Program-made: the position numbers and the translations under genes
Assembly (NCBI GenBank): GCA_013215565.1
Contig: JABSQV010000006.1
Coordinates: forward strand, 1-52,608
Reading direction: 5' to 3'
Origin: Myxococcales bacterium
GTDB taxonomy: Bacteria > Myxococcota_A > UBA9160 > SZUA-336
DNA length: 52,608 bases
In this document: positions 35,798 through 42,539 of the stretch, piece by piece
Numbering within the stretch: the stretch's first letter is position 1
Layout of the letters: each line of letters begins with the position of its first letter
Notes under the pieces: generated by a model
What the model saw: the letters and a program-made list of their open reading frames with translations, nothing else
Database searches by the model: none
Told to the model about the DNA's origin: nothing

Positions 35798-36493
35798 GTG
35801 GACGACCCGGGCGGGCGCGCCAACTGGCTCGATTGGCTGATCACCCGGGTCGGGGCCGGGTTGTTCCGGCTCTACGGCCATACGCTGCGCTTCGAGGTCG
35901 AGGGCGAGGAGCGCGTCCGGCGCGCGCTCGACGCGGGGCGCCGAATCGTGATCGCGGGTTTGCACCAGCAGATCCTGCCCGGCGTCTGGTACTTCCGGCG
36001 CTACGCCCCGGTGATCATGATCAGTCAAAGCCGGGACGGCGAACGGATGCGGCGGGTCGCAGAGGACCTCGGCTGGCACGTGGTCAGTGGCTCGAGCTCC
36101 CGCGGCGGCGTGCGGGCACTGCTCGCGCAGGTGCGCGCGGTGCGCGACGGCGAGCTGGGTGGGCACGTGGTCGATGGACCACGAGGTCCGGCACGCGTGG
36201 TGAAGCCCGGCCTGCTCCTGCTCGCCCAGCGCGCGGGCGCTGCAATCGTCCCCGTCCTGATCTCGGCACGCTGGAGAATCGAGATCGGAAGCTGGGACCG
36301 AATGCAGATTCCGCTGCCGCTGAGCCGGATTCGGATCCGGCTTGCGGAGCCGATCGAGGTACCGCGCGACCTCCCCGAAGCAGAAGCCGAGGCGCTTCGC
36401 GCGCAGATCGAGGCCCTGTTCGAACGGGAGGCCCTGGATCTCGACCTTCGCACCCGTGGCCCGGCGGTCGCACACCCCGAACCGGATGCTTGA
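35798..36493 (+). CDS. DUF374 lysophospholipid acyltransferase-like protein
   Basis: A 231-residue protein of the DUF374/LPLAT group. IVIAGLHQQILPG holds the catalytic His region, MISQSRDGERMRRVAEDLGWHVVSGSSSRGGVRAL matches the second motif, and VDGPRGPARVVKPGLLLLAQRAGAAIVPV the substrate-binding block. Members are thought to acylate lipid A or glycolipid precursors at the inner membrane. The start GTG 35798 is supported by the -10 hexamer 7 nt upstream and by the family start length. Confidence 0.86.
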   Translation: MDDPGGRANWLDWLITRVGAGLFRLYGHTLRFEVEGEERVRRALDAGRRIVIAGLHQQILPGVWYFRRYAPVIMISQSRDGERMRRVAEDLGWHVVSGSSSRGGVRALLAQVRAVRDGELGGHVVDGPRGPARVVKPGLLLLAQRAGAAIVPVLISARWRIEIGSWDRMQIPLPLSRIRIRLAEPIEVPRDLPEAEAEALRAQIEALFEREALDLDLRTRGPAVAHPEPDA

Positions 36494-36500
36494 TCGCTGC

Positions 36501-36506
36501 TAGCAT
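36501..36506 (+). promoter_or_regulatory. Candidate -10 (TAGCAT), 9 nt from ATG 36516
   Basis: TAGCAT lies between the acyltransferase stop and a short ORF that ends 3 nt before the reductase GTG at 36612. It may serve the reductase with a roughly 95-nt leader or a leaderless short ORF. Confidence 0.3.
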
Positions 36507-36515
36507 TGGGTGGTC

Positions 36516-36608
36516 ATGCTGACCGAGAACCCGACCGCCGCCCCGGATGACTCGGTACCAATCCCGAGCCTCCGGACAACGCCGCGCCCAGGCCGTGGCC
36601 CTCGCTGA
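36516..36608 (+). CDS. Possible 30-codon leader ORF ahead of the reductase
   Basis: ATG to TGA, 30 codons, starting MLTENPTAAPDD and rich in Pro and Arg. Its stop is 3 nt before the reductase GTG, and the predicted -10 is 9 nt upstream of its ATG. There is no homology I recognise; it could equally be untranslated leader. Confidence 0.2.
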   Translation: MLTENPTAAPDDSVPIPSLRTTPRPGRGPR

Positions 36609-36611
36609 ACA

Positions 36612-37817
36612 GTGCCGACACCGGGTCACATCGCCGTGGTGGGCGCCTCCCTCGCCGGCCTCCGCGCGGTCGAGACGCTGCGCCGCCGCGGCTTCGACGG
36701 CCGGATCTCGGTGGTGGGCGCCGAGTCCGCGTTGCCCTACGACCGGCCGCCGCTCTCGAAGGAAATTCTGCAGGGCAAGTGGGAACCCGAGCGGACCCGG
36801 CTGCGGGACCCTGCGAGCTACGACGAACTCGAGGTGGACTGGCGGCTCGGGGTGCGCGCCACGGGACTCGACACCGCCACGCGGGAACTCGAACTCGACG
36901 GCCGTGAACGGCTCGGTTTCGATCGCCTGCTGATCGCGACGGGGGCTTCGCCGCGCCGGCTGCCGGGGACGCCCGAACTCGACGGCATCCATACGCTGCG
37001 AACTCTCGACGACGCACTCGCGATCCGGGCCGCACTCGAGCGGGGGCCCCGCGTGGTCGTGGTTGGCGCCGGATTCATTGGAGCCGAGGTCGCGGCCAGC
37101 TGCCGGGAACGTGGCCTCGACGTGACGATGCTCGAAGCGCTCCCGGTTCCGCTGGGCCGCGCCATCGGAGCCAAGCTCGGCCGCTGGCTCGCAGACGCGC
37201 ACCGCGACCGCGGGGTCGACCTGCGCTGCGGTGTCGGCGTCGCGGGCTTCGAAGGCGCGCGCCGGCTGGAGCGCGTGCGCCTCGACGACGACACACTGAT
37301 CGAGGCGGACCTCGCCGTGGTCGGCATCGGGGTCGCGCCCGAGACCGACTGGCTACGCAGCTCGGGCATCGAACTCCGAGACGGCATCGTGTGCGACGCC
37401 ACCTGCGCCACGAGCGTCCCCGGCATCGCGGCGGCGGGCGACGTCGCGCGCTGGCACAATCCACTCTTCTCGACCGAGATGCGCGTCGAGCACTGGACCA
37501 ATGCGGCCGAACAGGGGGCCGCGGCCGGTCTGCGACTGCTCTGCGAGGACCACGAGGCCGCGCCGTTCGCGCCCGTGCCCTTCTTCTGGTCGGATCAGTA
37601 CGAACTCAAACTCCAGATGGTGGGGCACGTCTCGGGTGAGGACGAGCTCCGGATCGTACAGGGATCTCCCGCGGAGGGGCGCTTCCTGGCCCTGTACGGC
37701 CGCGAGGGACGGTTCACGGGCGCCTTCGGCCTGAACCGCGCACGCCAGGTGATGCAGCAGCGAGTCCGAATCGCGGAGGGGATCTCGTTCGACGAAGCCA
37801 TCGCGCAGGCTTCCTAG
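36612..37817 (+). CDS. Ferredoxin/rubredoxin NAD(P) reductase-like flavoprotein
   Basis: A 401-residue pyridine nucleotide-disulfide reductase of the BphA4/putidaredoxin reductase type. IAVVGASLAGLRAVETLRR (7-25) binds FAD, YDRPPLSKEIL is a strong subfamily marker, LLIATGASPRRLPG follows, VVVVGAGFIGAEVAAS binds NAD(P), and GIAAAGDVARW is the second FAD motif. The C-terminal Reductase_C domain includes PFFWSDQYELKLQMVGH. There is no redox disulfide, so it reduces a small Fe-S protein for a P450 or Rieske oxygenase encoded elsewhere. GTG 36612 gives the normal start; its stop overlaps the convergent cyclotransferase stop at CTAG. Confidence 0.9.
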   Translation: MPTPGHIAVVGASLAGLRAVETLRRRGFDGRISVVGAESALPYDRPPLSKEILQGKWEPERTRLRDPASYDELEVDWRLGVRATGLDTATRELELDGRERLGFDRLLIATGASPRRLPGTPELDGIHTLRTLDDALAIRAALERGPRVVVVGAGFIGAEVAASCRERGLDVTMLEALPVPLGRAIGAKLGRWLADAHRDRGVDLRCGVGVAGFEGARRLERVRLDDDTLIEADLAVVGIGVAPETDWLRSSGIELRDGIVCDATCATSVPGIAAAGDVARWHNPLFSTEMRVEHWTNAAEQGAAAGLRLLCEDHEAAPFAPVPFFWSDQYELKLQMVGHVSGEDELRIVQGSPAEGRFLALYGREGRFTGAFGLNRARQVMQQRVRIAEGISFDEAIAQAS

Positions 37818-38395
37818 CCGGAAGCTCGCAGCAGGATCGCCTCGAGCGCCAGCACGTGTTCGTCCCGGGCCCCGATCGTGCGCAACGCGGAAGCGAGCCG
37901 CAGCACGTACTCGGAGTTCGGGCCGCTCGGTCCCGAAGCACCGCGCACCTGGGACGCGATCGCCTCGAGATCGGCGGGTCCCAGGTAGTTGGGATTGCTC
38001 GCAGTCGCGATGTAAACGAGGGCATCGGGCGCCGGATCTCCCGACTCCCGGCCGGGGAAGTGGAGGCTCGTGCGCAACTGCTCGTAGCCACCCTTTTCCC
38101 GGTGGTCGAGGACTTCGAGCACCGCAGCCAGTCGCTCGGCCGCCACCTCGTAGGCCATGCCCCAACACCGGGCCCCGGCCTCCGGGACCAGCGTCACCAC
38201 GCGGCCCGGCCGACCGGGTACACCCCGGTGATCGGTCGAGCCCTGCCAGAAGCGGCGCGCCCAGCCTTCGATGTAGCCAGGCCGCTGCCGCAGGTGCGGA
38301 AAGGCGGGCCTCCACACCAGAGAGCCGTAGCCGAAGACCCAGAAATCCCGCCCGGGAGCCGCGTTCGCCAAAGCGTCCGCTAAAGTAGCCCGCAT
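37814..38395 (-). CDS. ChaC-like gamma-glutamylcyclotransferase
   Basis: A 193-residue protein. FWVFGYGSLVWRPAF (18-32) is the ChaC signature, GYIEGWARRFWQGSTDHRG follows, and LDHREKGGYE holds the catalytic Glu. ChaC enzymes cleave glutathione or gamma-glutamyl dipeptides to 5-oxoproline. Its ATG (38395) and the NhaC ATG (38394) share the palindrome CATG, so the two divergent genes have no intergenic space. Its stop shares CTAG (37814-37817) with the convergent reductase. Confidence 0.9.
   Translation of the reverse strand: MRATLADALANAAPGRDFWVFGYGSLVWRPAFPHLRQRPGYIEGWARRFWQGSTDHRGVPGRPGRVVTLVPEAGARCWGMAYEVAAERLAAVLEVLDHREKGGYEQLRTSLHFPGRESGDPAPDALVYIATASNPNYLGPADLEAIASQVRGASGPSGPNSEYVLRLASALRTIGARDEHVLALEAILLRASG
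38381..38386 (+). promoter_or_regulatory. Candidate -10 (TAAAGT) of nhaC-like gene, 7 nt from ATG 38394
   Basis: The element lies inside the 5' coding part of the divergent ChaC-like gene, as it must if both annotated starts are right. Confidence 0.38.
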
Positions 38396-39830
38396 GCCTC
38401 AGGGTGTGGAGCCCGACTGGCTCTCGATTCTTCCAGCCGCAGTGACGATCGTGCTGGCCTTCGCCACGCGCCAGGTAATTCTGTCGCTGTTCGCCGGCAT
38501 CGCCTGCGGCGGCCTGGTGCTGGCTTCGCGGACCGGGGACTGGGAGGACCTGAATCTCATCTCGCGCTTCCTGCTACCCGCAATCGGATCGGCTTCATTC
38601 GCCCAGATCCTGATCATCTATCTCTGGTGCCTGGGCGGGCTGGTCGGCATGTGGGGGGCGACGGGCGGCGCCCGGCACTTCGCCGAAACCGTGGGCGGGC
38701 GGATCGCGCGAGGTCCGCGCTCGAGCCTGCTGTTCGGCTGGCTGGTGGGCGTGCTCTTCCACCAGGGCGGCACCGTGAGTACCGTGCTCGCGGGCACCAC
38801 CGTGAAGCCCGTGACCGACCGCTACCGCGTGAGCCACGAGGAGCTTTCCTACGTCGTGGACTCGACCGCATCGCCGGTCGCGACCCTGATCCCGTTCAAC
38901 GCCTGGCCGCTCTACGTGTCGGGGCTGGTGATCGGCACGATCCCGCTGATCCAGACCGAGACCGAGGCCTACGCGTTCTTCATCAACTCGATTCCGTACA
39001 ACTTCTACGCACAGCTCGCAGTGCTCTCAACGCTGCTCTTCGCACTGGGTTGGCTGCCCTGGATCGGCCGCCGGATGCAGCGCGCGCGGGAGCGCTCCCG
39101 TTCGACCGGCGCCCTGGATGCGCCTAACGCGGAACCGATGTGGGTGGTCGAAGCCGAGCCGGAACCGGCCCAGGTGGAAGCCGTCTACCGTCCGAGCCTG
39201 GCAGATTTCGTGATCCCGATCGGGGTGCTGCTCTCGATCGCAATCCTGCCCTACCTGGCCACCCAGAGTTTTCGCATCAACGAGGCCTTCCTCGCGGCGC
39301 TGCTCTCCGCAATGGTCGTCGCGCGGCTGCGCGGGATGCGGCTCCGACGGATCATGACGGCCTTCGTGCGGGGCTGTCAGAGCATGACGATCGGGGCGAT
39401 CGTGCTCGCGCTCGCCGTGACCCTCAAGGAGGTCGCGACCGCCCTCGACACCGCCGGATTCGTCGTGAATCTCGTCGGGGCTGCGCTCCCCTACGCCGCG
39501 CTGCCCGCGATTCTCGCCCTGATCTGCATGACGATCGCGTTCTCGACCGGTACCAGCTGGGGCACCTACGCGGTCGTGTTCCCGATCGCGATGCCGCTCG
39601 CGTACGCGCTCAATCCGGATCCGGCCTACGTTTCCATCTGCTTCGGCACGGTGCTCGGCGGCGCGGTCTTCGGCGACCAGTGTTCGCCGATTTCGGACAC
39701 GACCATTCTCTCGAGCATGTTCACCGGCTGTGACCTGATGGACCACGTGCGGACGCAGCTGCCTCTCGCGTGCGCGGCGGCCGTGCTCGGAATCGCGATC
39801 TCGACCCTGTTCGCGCTCGCGCTCGTCTAG
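38394..39830 (+). CDS. NhaC-family Na+/H+ antiporter
   Basis: A 478-residue protein with about 12 hydrophobic helices, matching the NhaC family. Marker segments are LLFGWLVGVLFHQGGTVSTVLAG, VVDSTASPVATLIPFNAWPLY, AFSTGTSWGTYAVVFPIAMPLA and GGAVFGDQCSPISDTTILSS, the last two being the family hallmark. A charged cytoplasmic loop (about 230-265) splits the halves. It exchanges Na+ or another cation/organic solute for protons. ATG 38394 is divergent and overlapping with the ChaC-like gene; its stop meets the convergent amidohydrolase stop at CTAG (39827-39830). Confidence 0.92.
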   Translation: MPQGVEPDWLSILPAAVTIVLAFATRQVILSLFAGIACGGLVLASRTGDWEDLNLISRFLLPAIGSASFAQILIIYLWCLGGLVGMWGATGGARHFAETVGGRIARGPRSSLLFGWLVGVLFHQGGTVSTVLAGTTVKPVTDRYRVSHEELSYVVDSTASPVATLIPFNAWPLYVSGLVIGTIPLIQTETEAYAFFINSIPYNFYAQLAVLSTLLFALGWLPWIGRRMQRARERSRSTGALDAPNAEPMWVVEAEPEPAQVEAVYRPSLADFVIPIGVLLSIAILPYLATQSFRINEAFLAALLSAMVVARLRGMRLRRIMTAFVRGCQSMTIGAIVLALAVTLKEVATALDTAGFVVNLVGAALPYAALPAILALICMTIAFSTGTSWGTYAVVFPIAMPLAYALNPDPAYVSICFGTVLGGAVFGDQCSPISDTTILSSMFTGCDLMDHVRTQLPLACAAAVLGIAISTLFALALV

Positions 39831-41116
39831 CGAGTCCGGGGCCGCTCGTGCGAATAGGCAAGCTCGCCCCCCACCAGCACGTGCTCGACCCGCGAGCGGT
39901 ACTCGAAGGGATCCCCATCGAAGAGCACGAGGTCGGCATCCTTGCCGGGTTCGAGCGAGCCGATCCGGTCCCCGACGCCGAGCACCCGGGCCGCGCGCGA
40001 GGTCAGCGCATCCAGCGCCTCGTCGAATCCGAAGCCGTTCGCGGCCGCGATCGCGGCTTCGAACAACACCACGCGCACCTTCGGAACGTAACTCTCGAAA
40101 CCGGAGCGAAACAGCACCGGAACCCCGGCCGCCGCCAGGATGGCCGCATTTTCGAAGCTCGCGTTCATGGTCTCGAGCCGCCCGACGCGTTCCATGACCG
40201 GGCCGGCCAGCACCGGCACACCCGCACGCGCGATCCGGTCCGCGAGTAGATAGCCCTCGGTCGCGTCCGCGAGCTGAAGCTCGAGCCCGAACTCCTCGCC
40301 GAGACGGAGCGCAGTCTCCAGGTCGTCCTCGCGCCGGGCCACGAACAGCGCCGGGATCTCGCGGGTCAGCACGAGCGCGAACGCGTCGTTCGCAAGGCTC
40401 CGCTCGGGGGGTTGTGCGCCCTCACCGCCCCTTTTCGAGCCCGCGCGCGAGGCGGCCGAGCGCTTGCCCATGTACTCTCCGGCCTCGGTGAGCGCGCCGC
40501 GGATCAGTGCCGCGGTTCCCATCCGCGTGGTCGGCGCACGCCGTGCTTCCGCGTAGGTCGACTTGGGAGTCTCGCCCAGGTTGAAGACCAGCGCCGAGGG
40601 GAAACGCAGCTCGAACTCCGAGACGCCACTTCCGGGCGGTGCCCAGGTCTTGAAGACCCCTGCCTGGCCCGCGACCGGGTTCGCCTCTCCGGGACTGACC
40701 TGCACTGCGGTCACCCCGTGTGCGAGCAGCCACCTGAGCAGTGGCTCCTCGGGGTTGAAGCCGTCGATCACGCGCAACCCGGCCTGCAGCGGGCCGCTCT
40801 TCTCGTCGTGATCCTGATCGGCGGGTACGTTGTAGAGACCGCTCAGCCCGACCGTCGACTGCGCATCGATCAGGCCCGGCGTCACGACCTTCGCCCGGTA
40901 GACGAGCGCGTCGTCCGGGATCTCGACCTCGGCCGCGGGGCCGACCAGGGAGATCCGGCCGTCCCGCACGAGCACTACGCCGTTCGAGAGCGTGCCCTGC
41001 GGCCCCGAGGTGTAGAGCGTTTCTGCCTCGATCGCGATCGGCGGTTGCGCCACGGCCGAGCCGGGCAGCGCGAGCAGCACGAGTCCCGCCCCAAGCGCGC
41101 ACGCCACGAACCTCAC
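39827..41116 (-). CDS. Exported amidohydrolase-like protein without metal ligands
   Basis: A 429-residue protein with a signal peptide (about 1-23, ending AVA-Q). It follows the composite amidohydrolase fold of its upstream neighbour, including VVTPGLIDAQSTVGLSG, HGVTAVQVSPG, and the C-terminal IGSLEPGKDADLVLFDGDPFE. Compared with that neighbour every expected metal ligand is replaced: the HxH position reads AQST, the central His pair reads FVARR, the QHG position reads LADA, and the TDD position reads SGF. It is likely a non-catalytic partner. GTG 41116 overlaps the upstream stop by four bases, so the two are coupled. Confidence 0.85.
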   Translation of the reverse strand: MRFVACALGAGLVLLALPGSAVAQPPIAIEAETLYTSGPQGTLSNGVVLVRDGRISLVGPAAEVEIPDDALVYRAKVVTPGLIDAQSTVGLSGLYNVPADQDHDEKSGPLQAGLRVIDGFNPEEPLLRWLLAHGVTAVQVSPGEANPVAGQAGVFKTWAPPGSGVSEFELRFPSALVFNLGETPKSTYAEARRAPTTRMGTAALIRGALTEAGEYMGKRSAASRAGSKRGGEGAQPPERSLANDAFALVLTREIPALFVARREDDLETALRLGEEFGLELQLADATEGYLLADRIARAGVPVLAGPVMERVGRLETMNASFENAAILAAAGVPVLFRSGFESYVPKVRVVLFEAAIAAANGFGFDEALDALTSRAARVLGVGDRIGSLEPGKDADLVLFDGDPFEYRSRVEHVLVGGELAYSHERPRTR

Positions 41117-42474
41117 GGCACCACCCCGCGCGGATAGCGGTCCGAGACCTGGAAGCCCCCGGTCTGGTAGAGGCGCGCCTCGGGGTCGCTCCGATCGAAC
41201 TGCTTCTCGCCGTCAATCCAGGTCTCGAGCACGTGCGTTCGGACCGCGAAGGGCTCGCCCGAGAGGACGACGAGGTCGGCGTCCTTGCCCGGCTCGAGGC
41301 TACCGAGGCGATCTGCGAGATCGAGCATCTCGGCTCCCGTGAGCGTCAGCGCACGCAGCGCCCCGGCCTCGCTCATCCCACCCCGAATCGCGAGACCTCC
41401 CGAACGCAGGAAGAGCCGCGAGTCGGTGATGTAGTCATCGGTGTGAAGCGCCACGCTCACGCCGGCGCGCTCCAGAATCGCCGGACCCCGGTAGTCGAGT
41501 TCGATCGCTTCGTGCTTGCCGCCCGGCGCGTCTAGCACGATGGCCGAGACCGGAACCCCGCGCCGCGCGAGCTCGTCCGCCAGCTTGTAGGCCTCGGTCC
41601 CGTGCTGGATCACGACGCGGTGGCCGAACTCCTGCTGGATCCGCAGCACGGTCCGGATGTCATCCGCACGGTGTGTGTGGTGATGCACGATCCGGCGGCC
41701 CTCGAGCACCTCGAGCATCGGCGCCAGGCCCAGGTCCACGGCCGGCCGGGATGTCTCGTCGCCGCGCGCGATCTGATCCAGGTAGCGTTCCTGCTTCGCC
41801 CGGTACTCGAGTGCGTCGACGAAGAGCTGGCGCTCCAGTTCGGCGATGGCCATCCGCGTCATGGGCGCCTTCTTGCGGGAGCCGTAGCTCCGCTTGGGAT
41901 TCTCGCCGTTCGCCATCTTCATGCCGCCCGGCAGCGGGCGCCCCCCGGCGCCCTTGATCAGCATCTCGTCCACGCTCGAACCGCGGAGTTTCAGATACGC
42001 GGTCTGGCCCGAGACCACGTTTCCGGAGCCCGGCATGATGTTGGCCGTCGTCACCCCGCCCGCGACCGCCATGCGAATGGCGGGGTCTCCGGGCCAGATC
42101 CCGTCGATCGCCCGCATCTCGGGGGTCACCGGGTCGGTCGCCTCGGTGGTCCCGCGGTTCGCGGCCACCAGCGGCCGGCCCGAGAGCGCGATGTGCGAGT
42201 GGGTGTCGACCAGGCCCGGAATGATCACGCGCCCGCCAAGTTCGTGAACGCGGACGTCCTCCGGGAGTTCGACCTGGTCCCGCGGCCCAACCGCCAGGAT
42301 GCGACCGTCGCGGATCAGAACCGCGCCGTCCGGGATCGGATCCGAACTCACCGGGTAGACGGTCGCCCCCACGAACGCCACGGCTTCGTCGGCGCGTGCC
42401 GGCGCGGGCTGGAGCGCGGGGCCGAAGCCCACGATCGCGGCAGCCGCCAGAATTGCGACGAGCGGCCTCGACAT
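41113..42474 (-). CDS. Exported amidohydrolase (imidazolonepropionase-like)
   Basis: A 453-residue protein with a signal peptide (about 1-26, ending ARA-D). VIIPGLVDTHSHIAL gives the HxH metal site, RIVHHHTHRADDI and VVIQHGTEAYKLAD the central histidines, and VALHTDDY the catalytic Asp; RLGSLEPGKDADLVVLSG closes the composite domain. It should hydrolyse C-N bonds of a peptide or cyclic amide in the periplasm. Start ATG 42474 is preceded by GGAGGGAGGGGG; a frame to 42522 lacks a signal peptide start. It is followed by the metal-less paralogue in the same operon. Confidence 0.9.
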   Translation of the reverse strand: MSRPLVAILAAAAIVGFGPALQPAPARADEAVAFVGATVYPVSSDPIPDGAVLIRDGRILAVGPRDQVELPEDVRVHELGGRVIIPGLVDTHSHIALSGRPLVAANRGTTEATDPVTPEMRAIDGIWPGDPAIRMAVAGGVTTANIMPGSGNVVSGQTAYLKLRGSSVDEMLIKGAGGRPLPGGMKMANGENPKRSYGSRKKAPMTRMAIAELERQLFVDALEYRAKQERYLDQIARGDETSRPAVDLGLAPMLEVLEGRRIVHHHTHRADDIRTVLRIQQEFGHRVVIQHGTEAYKLADELARRGVPVSAIVLDAPGGKHEAIELDYRGPAILERAGVSVALHTDDYITDSRLFLRSGGLAIRGGMSEAGALRALTLTGAEMLDLADRLGSLEPGKDADLVVLSGEPFAVRTHVLETWIDGEKQFDRSDPEARLYQTGGFQVSDRYPRGVVP

Positions 42475-42496
42475 CGGCCCCCTCCCTCCGGGCGAG

Positions 42497-42502
42497 AGCA
42501 TA
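42497..42502 (-). promoter_or_regulatory. Candidate -10 (TATGCT) of the amidohydrolase operon
   Basis: On the minus strand TATGCT lies 22 nt before ATG 42474 with a strong Shine-Dalgarno between, so this transcript would have a normal short leader. Confidence 0.35.
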
Positions 42503-42503
42503 C

Positions 42504-42533
42504 TTGAACCCGGGTCCCCCACGCGCGTATGGT
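42504..42533 (+). promoter_or_regulatory. Candidate promoter of the CoA-transferase fusion gene
   Basis: TTGAAC (42504-42509) and TATGGT (42528-42533) are 18 nt apart; the -10 ends 6 nt before ATG 42540, giving a predicted leaderless mRNA. It is divergent from the amidohydrolase promoter next to it. Confidence 0.48.
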
Positions 42534-42539
42534 CGGCGC

